Origin: JBCBCP01 sp039817385
GTDB lineage: Bacteria; Pseudomonadota; Alphaproteobacteria; Rhodobacterales; Rhodobacteraceae
Assembly: GCA_039817385.1 (NCBI GenBank)
Contig: JBCBVY010000001.1
Coordinates: forward strand, 682,001 to 746,000
DNA: 64,000 nt
Reading direction: 5' to 3'
A model generated the notes under the pieces. It saw only the letters and a list, made by a program, of their open reading frames with translations, was not told the origin of the DNA and did not search any database. Positions 1 through 8,721 of the stretch are shown piece after piece; position 1 is the stretch's first letter, and every line of letters begins with the position of its first letter. The position numbers were made by a program, and so were the translations under genes.

Positions 1-929
1 GCGATGTCGATCAGCGCATCAAGGTCGCTGTCCCCCGGAACATGCGGCGCGCCTTCGGGCACGCCCGCGCCGTTCAGCGGCTCCATAATGGTGTGCGCCT
101 TGACCAGCTTCAGGCGGCTGATGCCCTGCACAAACTCGCGCACGTAGTCGTCAGCAGGCGCGGTCACGATCTCTTCGGGGGTGCCGATCTGGACGATCAC
201 ACCATCCTTCATGATGGCGATGCGGGTGCCGATGCGGATGGCCTCATCCAGATCGTGGGTGATGAAAAGCGTGGATTTGTTCAGCTCCTTGACCAGCGAT
301 TTGAACTGGTCCTGCAACTGCAGCCGGATCAGCGGGTCAAGCGCGGAAAACGGCTCGTCCATCAGCAGAATTTCCGGGTCCGAGGCGAGCGCGCGGGCAA
401 TGCCAACCCGCTGCTGCATCCCGCCCGAAAGCTGCTTGGGCAAGCGGTCCTCGTAGCCGTCAAGGTCCACAAGGCTCAGGCAGTGGTCGGAAATGGCCCA
501 GCGTTTGGACTTGGGCACTTTGCGGATTTCCAGCGGATAGCCGACATTCTCGCGCACGGAGCGGTGCGGCATCAGCGCCATGTGCTGGAACACCATGCCG
601 ATATGCCGCGCGCGCATCTCGCGCAGGGCGGTCTTGCCCATTGCCGACACATCCTCGCCCAGCACACGGATCGTCCCCGCGGAGGGCTCGATGAGGCGGT
701 TCACGTGGCGCACAAGGGTCGATTTGCCGGAACCGGACAGGCCCATGATGCAGAAAATCTCGCCCCGTGCGACCTCGAAGGAGGCGTCGCGCACCCCGAT
801 CACGGTGCTGAAGCGTTCAAGCGCTTCGGGCTTGCCGATGCCTTCGGTCTTGGCGGCCTGGATCGTCTCTTGGGCGCGGTCGCCAAAGACTTTCCAGACG
901 CCGTTCAGCTCAACGACGTTCTCTGTCAT
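1..929 (-). CDS. proV: Glycine betaine/proline-type ABC transporter ATP-binding protein (partial)
   Basis: ATPase subunit of a quaternary-amine (ProVWX/OpuA) importer; it hydrolyses ATP on the cytoplasmic face to drive uptake. Reading the minus strand from the ATG at 929 gives a Walker A motif GLSGSGKST, a signature LSGGMQQR, Walker B LLMDEPFSALDP and an H-loop FITHDLDEA, followed by the start of a C-terminal CBS-like segment. The window edge removes the 3' end, where a proW permease would be expected. It lies 105 bases downstream of the binding-protein gene in the same operon. The family is clear; the substrate is not, because the operon also encodes amino-acid enzymes. Confidence 0.9.
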   Translation of the reverse strand, partial: MTENVVELNGVWKVFGDRAQETIQAAKTEGIGKPEALERFSTVIGVRDASFEVARGEIFCIMGLSGSGKSTLVRHVNRLIEPSAGTIRVLGEDVSAMGKTALREMRARHIGMVFQHMALMPHRSVRENVGYPLEIRKVPKSKRWAISDHCLSLVDLDGYEDRLPKQLSGGMQQRVGIARALASDPEILLMDEPFSALDPLIRLQLQDQFKSLVKELNKSTLFITHDLDEAIRIGTRIAIMKDGVIVQIGTPEEIVTAPADDYVREFVQGISRLKLVKAHTIMEPLNGAGVPEGAPHVPGDSDLDALIDI

Positions 930-1034
930 GGGGCACTCCTTGTCGGGGTCGGGCGCTGGCATCATTGACCGGCCAGCGTCCCGGAATGCGGCGCGCGGGA
1001 TGTCCCGCGCGCCGCTGCTGTCAAAGGGCTGCGA

Positions 1035-1988
1035 TTATTCGCCCGTCAGCCATTTCAGGACCACGTCCTCGTTCTCGGCCACCCACTTGGCCGCATACTC
1101 TTCGACCGGTACATCGTTGACCGACAGCTCGAAGCCCGCCTCGGACAGAACCGCTGGGGGCATCGCGTAGTTGTCGAGCATCGCGGCAACCTCGGGGAAG
1201 TTTTCGCGGACGTTCGCGGCGTAGTGCATGTGCAGCTTCGCGCCGTTCCATGCGGTCGAGGCCTCGGACTTGGCCAGCCAGTCCGGATCGTCCGTGGGCT
1301 GGATGATGGTCCAGGTCGCCGGATCGTGCGCGGGCTCTTCGAGGTAGACGAGGTCATAAGCCACGAAGATGAAGTGCGGCTCATAGCAGAAGCCGATCCA
1401 CGGATCGTCTGCATTTGCGGCCGCGCCCAGCTCACCCCAGGCGACGGTGCCGTCATACTGCGCCAGGTCAAAGATCTGGTCGTAGCCGTAAGACTTCGCG
1501 CGGATCTGCTCGATCACGGTGGAGGCCCAGCCGGGCGCGCCGATCCAGACCTCGGGCTTGCCGTTGCCGTCCTTGTCAAAGATCGCCATCTTGTCGGGAT
1601 CGGTCAGGTCGTTGATCGACGTGATGCCATACGTGTCGGCGGTGTGCTTTGTCACGCACATGCCCTGCACGGCCTGCACCGGGTTCTGGTTGGCCACGAC
1701 GGTCTTGTTTTCCTGCACGTAGGTCTGGTGCAGGTTCGCCTGGTTGGGCAACCACACTTCGGGGTGCAGGTGCATGGAGCCGCTGTCCATCGCCTCAAAG
1801 ATGATCGGGTTGGTGCCGTTCTGAAGCTCGACCTCGAGGCCGAAGTTTTCTTCGATCACGATTTTGAGGATGTTCGAGGTTGCGTTCGCAGCGGGCCAGT
1901 TCGGCACGCCGAGGACGAGGTCCGCCGCCGAGGCGGTGCCCGCGGCCGCGATCAGAGCGGCGGAGGCTGTCAGTGTAAGCGTTTTCAT
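1035..1988 (-). CDS. proX: OpuAC/ProX-type substrate-binding protein
   Basis: Periplasmic ligand-binding protein (317 aa) of the same importer. Residues 1-21 form a Sec signal peptide with an AxA cleavage site (TASA|ADL). The mature protein has the OpuAC-family opening (LGVPNWPAANA) and several Trp and Tyr residues (for example PEVWLPNQ) that could build the aromatic cage used for quaternary ammonium ligands. The ATG at 1988 overlaps the TGA of the upstream racemase gene (ATGA), so translation is probably coupled. That coupling to racemase, aminotransferase and lyase genes suggests a ligand related to an amino acid or a zwitterionic derivative rather than plain glycine betaine; this is inference. 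Confidence 0.88.
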   Translation of the reverse strand: MKTLTLTASAALIAAAGTASAADLVLGVPNWPAANATSNILKIVIEENFGLEVELQNGTNPIIFEAMDSGSMHLHPEVWLPNQANLHQTYVQENKTVVANQNPVQAVQGMCVTKHTADTYGITSINDLTDPDKMAIFDKDGNGKPEVWIGAPGWASTVIEQIRAKSYGYDQIFDLAQYDGTVAWGELGAAANADDPWIGFCYEPHFIFVAYDLVYLEEPAHDPATWTIIQPTDDPDWLAKSEASTAWNGAKLHMHYAANVRENFPEVAAMLDNYAMPPAVLSEAGFELSVNDVPVEEYAAKWVAENEDVVLKWLTGE

Positions 1989-2737
1989 GTTGTCGCTTTC
2001 TCCCTGTTGGAGGTGTGTGCCGCCCGTGAGGCAGCGGAAGCGGCGGGGTTGTCCCCGTCACGCGCGAACCGGATCGTCGCGCCGACCAAAAGGTCAAGCG
2101 CGTCGAAAACCGGAACTGGAGCGTCGATTTGCGACGCGACCAATGAGAATTCAGTGCAGCAGATACAGATGGCCCTGGCCCCTGCCGCTGCCTGAGCGGT
2201 GGCCTCGTCGCGCAGTTGGCGGATGGCTGCGGGCGATGGGCCGAGCGCCTTGATGGCGCGGATGGTGGCGAGCGTCGCGTCCGGGTTCGCAAGCGGAACC
2301 AGCGGCAGGCCACGTGCGGTCATGGGCGCGTCGAACACGCCCACGCGCGCCAGCGCGGGCGATCCCAGCAGGCCGACAGGGCCACCGGGGGCCAGCGCGG
2401 CGGCGTGCTGCGCTGCCATGTCGACCATCGACAGGAAAGGCAGGCGCGTCTTGGCCCGGATCGCGGGGGCGTAGTGATGCGCGGTGTTGCAGGGCATAAC
2501 CAGCGCCTGCGCGCCCGCCGCCTCCAGCCCCTGCGCCATACGGGCCAGTACGGGCGCCGGGTCATCCCCGCCCCCCTCCAGCAACGCCTTGATGCGGCTG
2601 GGCACCTGCGGGTTTTGATCGACCAGCAGCGGGATGTGGTCCCCATCGTCCGCGGCAGGCACGGCGGCGATCACGCGCGACATGAACAGGACCGTCGCCT
2701 CCGGCCCCATCCCGCCGATCACGCCAACCGTCCTCAC
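1985..2737 (-). CDS. Aspartate/glutamate racemase family protein
   Basis: Cofactor-independent racemase of the Asp/Glu superfamily (250 aa), which inverts the alpha carbon of an amino acid with two cysteines. Both are visible: the first in VMPCNTAH, the second in CICCTEF. The N-terminus VGVIGGMGPEAT is typical of aspartate racemases. The start chosen is the GTG at 2737, because the longer reading adds an Arg-rich tail while this GTG overlaps the TGA of the aminotransferase gene (GTGA). The 3' end overlaps the binding-protein start. In this operon it may convert a D- or L-isomer before the PLP enzymes act. Substrate unknown. Confidence 0.88.
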   Translation of the reverse strand: MRTVGVIGGMGPEATVLFMSRVIAAVPAADDGDHIPLLVDQNPQVPSRIKALLEGGGDDPAPVLARMAQGLEAAGAQALVMPCNTAHHYAPAIRAKTRLPFLSMVDMAAQHAAALAPGGPVGLLGSPALARVGVFDAPMTARGLPLVPLANPDATLATIRAIKALGPSPAAIRQLRDEATAQAAAGARAICICCTEFSLVASQIDAPVPVFDALDLLVGATIRFARDGDNPAASAASRAAHTSNREKATT

Positions 2738-3933
2738 GCAGCCACCTGCGCCGACTGCGCGGCAACCTCGGCGACGATCTGGCCCAGCAGGGCGCAATCC
2801 TCTTCGGTAAAGGTCAGCGGCAGGCGCATGTCAAAAAGCGTGGCGAGTGTCTTGTCCGTCTGCGGCAGGGCCTGCCTTGGCACGTAGCGCCAGGAGGTAT
2901 GCGCCGAGGTAAAGCCGTGCGGGTCGGCATCGCCGAACCATTTGACCTCCACGCCCCGTGCGGCGCAGTCCGCGATGAACCTGCGGCATCCGTCTGCATC
3001 CAGCGCCGGAATGCGCCACTGGATCGAGGAGCCGATGCGGCGCGCCGCTGCCGGGGCGGCGGGCAGCGCGATGCCCGGAACAGGCTCCAGCGCGCGGCGC
3101 ACGATCTCTGCGCGCACGTCCCAGCGGGCAAGGTTCTCGTCCAGCGCCTCAAGCTGCGGCAAGAGAAGTGCGGCGCGCAGGTTGTCCATCCGGGCCGAGC
3201 TGTTGGGCATATCCAGCCGTGCATCGGCATAGGCCGCCGCATCCGGGCCTGCGCCGTGGCGGGGCCACAGCATATAGCTGCCCGACAGGATCGTCGCGCG
3301 CGCGGCCAGTTCGGCGTCATCGGTCGTCAGCAGCCCGCCTTCGCCCGCGTTCATGTGCTTGTAGGTCTGGCAGGAGAAACAGGCGACATGGCCAAAGCCG
3401 CCGCTTTTGCGCCCGTCCCATTCGGCGCCCATCGTGTGCGCGCAATCTTCAATCACCGTGACGCCTGCCGCATCCGCCCACGCCATCAGGGCCACCATAT
3501 CCACCAGATGCCCCCGCATGTGGCTCAGCAGAAGCGCACGCGCGCCGGAGGTCTCTGCCTTTGCGGCAAGATCGGCGAGGTCGATCACCAGGTCTTCGGT
3601 TGTCTCCACCAGCACCGCCTCTGCCCCGACAGAGGCTATGGCCCCCGGCACGGGCGCCAGCGTCCAGGCGTTGGTCAGCACCTTGTCGCCCGCGCCGATC
3701 CCCAGCGCCGATAGGGCAAGGCGCATCGCCTGCCCGCCGGAGGTGACCGCAAGGCAATAGCGCGCGCCCTGCCAGTCGGCATATCGCCGCTCCAGCGCTT
3801 CGGCCGGGCTGGTCCCTTCGGGCCAGCCGTAACGGTGCAGCGCGCCCGACCGCATGACGTCTACCGCGGCGGCGATTCCCTCCTCCGGGATCGGCTCCTG
3901 CCGGATGAACGGCTTGGTAAAGCGCGCCCCCAT
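2734..3933 (-). CDS. DegT/DnrJ/EryC1/StrS-family PLP aminotransferase
   Basis: Fold-type I PLP enzyme (399 aa) of the sugar-aminotransferase (AHBA synthase-like) family. The PLP lysine is in the segment QTYKHMNAGEGG, which has the family GEGG signature, and the cofactor aspartate is in VIEDCAHTMG. The ATG at 3933 is chosen because it begins the conserved N-terminus (MGARFTKPF) 7 bases after the stop of the upstream lyase gene; the longer reading would overlap that gene. Most family members aminate nucleotide-sugars, but no sugar genes are near. Here it sits with a racemase, a cysteate/cysteine lyase and an importer, so an amino-acid-like substrate is possible. Confidence 0.85.
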   Translation of the reverse strand: MGARFTKPFIRQEPIPEEGIAAAVDVMRSGALHRYGWPEGTSPAEALERRYADWQGARYCLAVTSGGQAMRLALSALGIGAGDKVLTNAWTLAPVPGAIASVGAEAVLVETTEDLVIDLADLAAKAETSGARALLLSHMRGHLVDMVALMAWADAAGVTVIEDCAHTMGAEWDGRKSGGFGHVACFSCQTYKHMNAGEGGLLTTDDAELAARATILSGSYMLWPRHGAGPDAAAYADARLDMPNSSARMDNLRAALLLPQLEALDENLARWDVRAEIVRRALEPVPGIALPAAPAAARRIGSSIQWRIPALDADGCRRFIADCAARGVEVKWFGDADPHGFTSAHTSWRYVPRQALPQTDKTLATLFDMRLPLTFTEEDCALLGQIVAEVAAQSAQVAA

Positions 3934-3940
3934 GCGCCGC

Positions 3941-4975
3941 CTACTCGGCTGCCAGTGCCGGGGCGTCGCGGTGCAGGTGCCCCCGCTCAAACGCCCAGTC
4001 ATAGCCGAAAAGACCAACCGAGCCGCCGGTGTGCAGGAACACGACCCGTTCGCCGTCTTGTCCAATCTGGCCCTTGCGGATCAGGTCAATGAGGCCCGCC
4101 GCACCCTTGGCCGAATAGACCGGGTCAAGGAGGATGCCCTCAAGCTCCGCAAACATCTTGATGGCCTCGATGCCGCCTTGTGTCGGCAGGCCATAGCCCT
4201 CGCCCACGTAATCGGTATTCGCCATCACGTCCGAGCGGTCCGGCGCGGGCGTGCCCATCAACTCCGCCGCTTTCAGCGCGAGGTCATAGACCATCTGTTC
4301 CTGTTTCGGCTGCGGCGCGCGGGTGCCGATGCCCAACAGCGGGATGTGCGCGCTGATCGCCTTGAGGCCCGCGACCAGCCCCGCCTGCGTGCCCGAAGAG
4401 CCCGTCGCGTGCACGATCCGGTCGATGCGCAGGCCCCGCTCATTCGCCTGGTTCACCAGCTCCAGCGCGCAGTTCGCATAGCCCAGCGCGCCGACCGCGT
4501 TCGAGCCGCCGCCGGGAATGACATAGACCTTCTTGCCGTCCGCACGGGCAGCTTCCGCCGCACGCTCCATTTCACCGGGCATATCGTGGCCGCCGGGGAA
4601 CTTCTCGGTCGTGGCGCCGTGCAGATGGTCAAGCAGGACGTTGCCGTTCATGTTGTAATTGGCGTCGTCATAGCCGGTGCGGTCCTCGAGCAGGACGTGG
4701 CAGGCCACGCCGAGCCGCGCGGCAAAGGCCGCCGTCTGGCGCGCGTGGTTCGACTGGGTCGCGCCTTGGGTCATCACCATGTCCGCGCCCTGCGCCTCGG
4801 CCTCGGCCATCAGGAATTCCAGCTTGCGCGTCTTGTTCCCGCCCGAGGACATGCCGGTGCAATCGTCCCGCTTGATCCAGATATCCGCGCCAAGCTCCTT
4901 GGACAGACGCGGCATATGCTCCAGCGGTGTGGGCAGATGCGCGAGGTGCAAACGCGGGAATCGGGCAAGGTGCAT
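3941..4975 (-). CDS. cuyA: L-cysteate sulfo-lyase / D-cysteine desulfhydrase family PLP enzyme
   Basis: Tryptophan-synthase-beta-fold PLP enzyme (344 aa) of the ACC deaminase/D-cysteine desulfhydrase family. The PLP lysine lies in GGNKTRKLEFL and the following ATQSNHARQTA block is typical. The N-terminal MHLARFPR..LPTPLE and overall pattern resemble CuyA, which converts L-cysteate to pyruvate, ammonium and sulfite. The ATG at 4975 is preceded by GGAGGACCAC, a good ribosome site. It is the first gene of the five-gene minus-strand operon, divergent from a LysR gene. D-cysteine desulfhydrase is the main alternative; no sulfite exporter or sulfite dehydrogenase gene is visible here. Confidence 0.75.
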   Translation of the reverse strand: MHLARFPRLHLAHLPTPLEHMPRLSKELGADIWIKRDDCTGMSSGGNKTRKLEFLMAEAEAQGADMVMTQGATQSNHARQTAAFAARLGVACHVLLEDRTGYDDANYNMNGNVLLDHLHGATTEKFPGGHDMPGEMERAAEAARADGKKVYVIPGGGSNAVGALGYANCALELVNQANERGLRIDRIVHATGSSGTQAGLVAGLKAISAHIPLLGIGTRAPQPKQEQMVYDLALKAAELMGTPAPDRSDVMANTDYVGEGYGLPTQGGIEAIKMFAELEGILLDPVYSAKGAAGLIDLIRKGQIGQDGERVVFLHTGGSVGLFGYDWAFERGHLHRDAPALAAE

Positions 4976-5052
4976 GTGGTCCTCCGGCAGTAGGTTGCAG
5001 CATCCTGCGCGCATTTGGACCCAGGTTGCAAATACTGTCTTGGGCGCACAAT

Positions 5053-5067
5053 ATGCAAATGTTGCAT
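5053..5067. promoter_or_regulatory. Candidate LysR operator between cuyA and lysR genes
   Basis: Perfect inverted repeat ATGCAA-ATG-TTGCAT, containing the T-N11-A pattern typical of LysR-family binding sites. It lies in the 105-base divergent promoter region, 14 bases before the LysR start. A related TTGCAAATAC sequence lies upstream at about 5025. Confidence 0.55.
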
Positions 5068-5080
5068 GATAGGGGAAGCG

Positions 5081-5986
5081 ATGCGCCTCGATTGGCTCGA
5101 AGACCTCGTGGCGGTGCTTGAAACCGGCTCTCTGACAGAGGCGGCGCGGCACCGGAATGTCAGCCAACCGGCCTTTTCCCGGCGCCTGCGCGCTGCCGAA
5201 GAGGCGCTGGGTACCGAGCTGATCGACCGCGGCTCAAAACCGGCACGGCTGCGCCCGGGGATTGCGGCGCTGGCGCCGCGGCTGCGGTCGGCTGCGGCGG
5301 AAATCCGGCAGCTGAGGGTCGACCTGCGCCTTGCAGCGACGGACGAGGCGGGCAGCATCGTTGTGACCGCGCAGCACTCGCTTGCCACCACACGCGCGGC
5401 CGCCATCGTTGACCGGATGAACCGAGTGCCTGCCATCCGGGGCGTGCGCCTGCGGTCGGCCAATCGGGACGATTGCATCCGGATGCTAATGGTCGGGGAG
5501 GCCGACATCGCCGTCGTGCACCGCCTGCCAGCCGAGCAGGTCTGGCACCGCCCGTCCGAAGTGGAAGTGATCGGCGTTGCCGCCGAACGTTTGGTGCCGG
5601 TTGCGACCAAGGCCGAGGCCGCCCGGTTGCGCACCGGCGTTTTGCGCCTCGTGGCGTTCCCCGGCGACGTGTTCCTGGGCAAAGTCTTTGCCGACCGGAT
5701 CGCGCCGCGCTTGCCCGAAGCGCTGAAGTTGATCCCGCGCGCCGAAACCGCGCTCGCGCCTGCGGCCCATTCGCTGGCCCGCGAAGGCTCCGGCGCGGCG
5801 TGGCTGCCCGAGACAATGGTGCGCACGGATGTTGCTGCGGGCCATTTGCACGACCTGTCGGGCGACCTTCCAAGCACGCTGCTGGAACTGGTCGGCGTGC
5901 GCACCATCCGCCGCCGCGGCCCGGCACTTGAAGAAGCGTGGCACAACCTGATCGCGTTAGGCTCAGGGCTCATCGCCCGTAAATGA
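5081..5986 (+). CDS. LysR-family transcriptional regulator
   Basis: DNA-binding regulator (301 aa) with an N-terminal winged HTH (residues 1-60: LVAVLETGSLTEAARHRNVSQPAFSRR) and a LysR-type effector-binding domain. The ATG at 5081 starts the HTH in the usual register (MRLDWLEDL) after an AGGGGAAG ribosome site; the longer reading adds a Cys-rich leader. It is transcribed away from the cuyA-like operon, the classic LysR arrangement, so it probably controls that operon and itself through the palindrome at 5053. Effector unknown, perhaps the transported substrate. Confidence 0.9.
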   Translation: MRLDWLEDLVAVLETGSLTEAARHRNVSQPAFSRRLRAAEEALGTELIDRGSKPARLRPGIAALAPRLRSAAAEIRQLRVDLRLAATDEAGSIVVTAQHSLATTRAAAIVDRMNRVPAIRGVRLRSANRDDCIRMLMVGEADIAVVHRLPAEQVWHRPSEVEVIGVAAERLVPVATKAEAARLRTGVLRLVAFPGDVFLGKVFADRIAPRLPEALKLIPRAETALAPAAHSLAREGSGAAWLPETMVRTDVAAGHLHDLSGDLPSTLLELVGVRTIRRRGPALEEAWHNLIALGSGLIARK

Positions 5987-6403
5987 CGCGCGCTGCCAGG
6001 GCGATGGCTTCGAGGAAGCCCTTCGGGCATTTCTGTCCCCGGTGACCGCAGGCTGCTTATCCTTCGACCCGCCGAACATGATCCAGCTGCGCCTTTGATA
6101 TTAGCACTTGGCGTATTTGGCGATGTACGTCCGCTGCTGACTGCCAGTAATAAATGCCCGTATCCCCTCGCCTTTCAGAGCTTCTAAAGAGAGAAAGTAC
6201 TCGCCCAAGCGCGGGAAGCGGCAATCGAATGAGCCAGAGCCAGTGTGAGCGCACAAGACGCAGAGCTAACCTCTTGAGTCGCCTCAGCGTGCTAAAGCCT
6301 TGTGAGTTTTCCCAGCCATGTGCGGCTGAAGTGTAACTCAAAACAGCTACACGTGTTACACTCGAAATCTCTCAAGCCATTGATCATGAAGTACATTTTT
6401 GAA
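5987..6403. other. AT-richer gap between lysR and tRNA-Ser
   Basis: This 417-base stretch is visibly less GC-rich than its surroundings. The longest reading frame is on the minus strand at 6057-6341 (94 codons, beginning SYTSAAHGWENSQG), with no motif I recognise and no convincing ribosome site. It lies immediately beyond the 3' end of tRNA-Ser, a common integration point, so a decayed insertion is possible. No integrase, terminal repeat or duplicated tRNA end was seen. Confidence 0.4.
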
Positions 6404-6493
6404 TGGCGGAGGCTGTGGGATTCGAACCCACGGGACGCTCTCACGCCCAACGGTTTTCAAGACCGCCGCATTCGACCACTCTGCCAAACCTCC
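6404..6493 (-). tRNA. tRNA-Ser (anticodon UGA)
   Basis: On the minus strand the sequence folds as a class II tRNA: acceptor GGAGGTT pairing with AGCCTCC, discriminator G, encoded CCA, anticodon loop CTTGAAA with anticodon TGA, a long variable arm, and T-loop GGTTCGAATCC. The length is 90 bases including CCA. It reads UCA and related serine codons. Confidence 0.97.
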
Positions 6494-6668
6494 GGTCTGC
6501 GTGCCCTAACCCGGCGCGGCGCGATTCGGCAATTCAGGTCGACACGACGAAAGCCGCCCACCCGCAACGTGGCGCTTGGCGCAGCGGGCATATCGCGCTA
6601 TGATGGGATCACCACCGGCCAAAGAGCCGGGGTTGAGGCAGATCTGGTAGGAAAGCGGCGAGGCAGGC

Positions 6669-7529
6669 ATGGCGCGCATCACGACATTTACGTTTCTTAG
6701 CGCACTTGCGCTTGCGGGCTGCGACGAGGCAGGCCAATTCACCTTGGGACAGTCGCTTGGCATGGGTGCCACGGCTGCCGAAGACGGCACCGTCAGCCGC
6801 GCCGCCACCCCGGGCACCACGATCGAACGCGATGTCGAAGCGCCTGAGATTTTCTCTGCCAATGAGGCGGGCCTCTGGGATGGCCGCCCCAGCCTTGGCG
6901 GCGTGTGGGTCGCGCACCCAGATGTGCAGGACCCCGAACGCGTGATCATTCGCAATAACGCAAATGGCAAGTTTGTTGTCGGTGCGCTGTTCCGGCGCGA
7001 GCGGGACATTCCTGGCCCGCGGCTTCAGGTGTCCTCCGACGCCGCGACGGAGCTGGGCATGCTGGCGGGCGCCCCGGTCGCGCTGGAGGTGACCGCCCTG
7101 CGCAAGGAAACGGTGACCGAAGCGCCCGAGGCACCGCTGGTCGAAGCCGTGGCAGAGCCCGCACCGATCAGCGAAACTCCGCTGGACCCGATTGCCGCCG
7201 CGGGCGCCGCGCTCGACGCGGTCGAACCTACGCCCGCTTCGCTTCCCGCTGCGGCGCCCAGCCCTGCAGCCGCCCCTGCCCCGCGGGCCAGCACGCTCGA
7301 CAAACCTTTCATTCAGATCGGTATTTTCAGCGTCGAGGCCAATGCCAACCGCACCGCACAGCAAATGCGCAGCGCGGGGATCGTGCCCACGGTCAAAACC
7401 TTTGAGAATGGCGGCAAGACCTTCCACCGTGTTATTGTCGGCCCCGCGACCAGCACGGGCGAGCGCAGCGCGCTGCTTGACAAGATCAAAGAAGAAGGGT
7501 TCTCCGACGCCTATGCTGTGACCAATTAA
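6669..7529 (+). CDS. SPOR domain-containing lipoprotein
   Basis: Envelope protein of 286 aa with a lipoprotein signal (LSALALAGC; the lipobox Cys is about residue 18), an Ala/Pro-rich middle region (about residues 155-215) that looks disordered, and a C-terminal SPOR domain (about residues 215-286, starting FIQIGIFSVEANAN). SPOR domains bind denuded glycan strands at division sites or sacculus turnover sites. It is directly followed by a D,D-carboxypeptidase gene, 25 bases apart, which supports a role in peptidoglycan remodelling. RlpA-like function is a possibility, but no double-psi barrel is evident in the middle region. Confidence 0.85.
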   Translation: MARITTFTFLSALALAGCDEAGQFTLGQSLGMGATAAEDGTVSRAATPGTTIERDVEAPEIFSANEAGLWDGRPSLGGVWVAHPDVQDPERVIIRNNANGKFVVGALFRRERDIPGPRLQVSSDAATELGMLAGAPVALEVTALRKETVTEAPEAPLVEAVAEPAPISETPLDPIAAAGAALDAVEPTPASLPAAAPSPAAAPAPRASTLDKPFIQIGIFSVEANANRTAQQMRSAGIVPTVKTFENGGKTFHRVIVGPATSTGERSALLDKIKEEGFSDAYAVTN

Positions 7530-7554
7530 GGTCTAACCCAACAGGGAACATCTG

Positions 7555-8715
7555 ATGCGTCTGATCGCCGCTGCATTCGCCTTGATCCTGATGACCTGCG
7601 CCGCCGCTGCTTTTGACACGCGCGCCTCGTCGGCTTTCGTGATCGACCAGACGACGGGCACCGTGTTGCTGGCCAAGAACGCCGATCAGCCACTGCCCCC
7701 CGCCTCCATGTCCAAGCTGATGACGCTGTATATGGCGTTCGAGGCGCTGCGCGACGGGCGGATCAGCATGGGCGAAGAGTTGCGCGTGAGCGAGGCGGCG
7801 ATGGCCTATGGCGGGTCAACCCTGTTCCTGCGGGCTGGTGAGCGGGTGACGGTCGAGGACCTTGTGCGCGGTATCATCGTCCTATCGGGCAACGATGCCT
7901 GCGTGGTGATCGCTGAGGCGCTCTCGCCCACAGGCACGGAGGCGGGATTTGCCCGCCTGATGACCCAGCGCGCGCAGCAGATGGGCATGACCAACTCGGT
8001 CTTCACCAATTCCAATGGCTGGCCGCAGCCCGGACATCTGATGTCGATGCGCGATCTGGCGCTGCTCGCAAGCCGCCTGGTCACGGATTTCCCTGAATAT
8101 TACCCGATGTTCTCTGAAACAGAGTTCCTGTTCGACCCCAAGGAAAGCGCCAACCGGTTCAACCGCAACCCGCTGCTGGGCGAGGTTGAGGGCGCGGACG
8201 GGCTAAAGACGGGCCACACGCAAGAGGCGGGCTACGGCCTTGTCGGAAGCGCGCTGCGCGACGGGCGGCGGGTGATCTTTGTGATCTCGGGTCTTGCGAC
8301 CGAAGCCGCGCGAGAGCAGGAAAGCGAAGCGATCCTGAACTGGGCCTTCCGCCAATTCGCCGAGCATGACGTGCTGGATGCGGGCACGCGCGTGGCCACG
8401 GCAGAGGTCTGGATGGGCGATGCCCCCCGCGTCGGCCTGGTGCCCGCCGAAGATATCCGGATGCTGCTGCCCATTCTCGCAGGTGACACGCTGGAGGCCG
8501 AAGTGGTCTATACCAGCCCCTTGCGCGCGCCCATCGCCGCGGGTGATCCGGTGGCGGAACTGGTGCTGCGGCCCAAAGGCCTGCCCGAGCGGCGTGTGCC
8601 GCTGGTTGCGGAAACCGATGTACCTGAAGGCGGCTTTATCCCGCGCGTCAGCACCGTGGCGCGGGTGCTTCTGGACCGTTTCCAGAACCGCGGGGCCGAG
8701 GCCCCGGCCAGCTAA
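7555..8715 (+). CDS. dacC: D-alanyl-D-alanine carboxypeptidase (PBP5/6 type)
   Basis: Serine peptidase S11 (386 aa) that removes the terminal D-Ala from peptidoglycan pentapeptides in the periplasm. A signal peptide ends near ACAAAAFD. The three penicillin-binding motifs are in order: SxxK in PASMSKLM, SxN in LSGNDA, and KTG in GLKTGHT. The C-terminal domain matches PBP5_C, followed by a short tail that may be a membrane-anchoring helix. It is in an operon with the SPOR lipoprotein upstream and tmk downstream, an order typical of the Roseobacter group. Confidence 0.93.
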   Translation: MRLIAAAFALILMTCAAAAFDTRASSAFVIDQTTGTVLLAKNADQPLPPASMSKLMTLYMAFEALRDGRISMGEELRVSEAAMAYGGSTLFLRAGERVTVEDLVRGIIVLSGNDACVVIAEALSPTGTEAGFARLMTQRAQQMGMTNSVFTNSNGWPQPGHLMSMRDLALLASRLVTDFPEYYPMFSETEFLFDPKESANRFNRNPLLGEVEGADGLKTGHTQEAGYGLVGSALRDGRRVIFVISGLATEAAREQESEAILNWAFRQFAEHDVLDAGTRVATAEVWMGDAPRVGLVPAEDIRMLLPILAGDTLEAEVVYTSPLRAPIAAGDPVAELVLRPKGLPERRVPLVAETDVPEGGFIPRVSTVARVLLDRFQNRGAEAPAS

Positions 8716-8721
8716 CGCACC

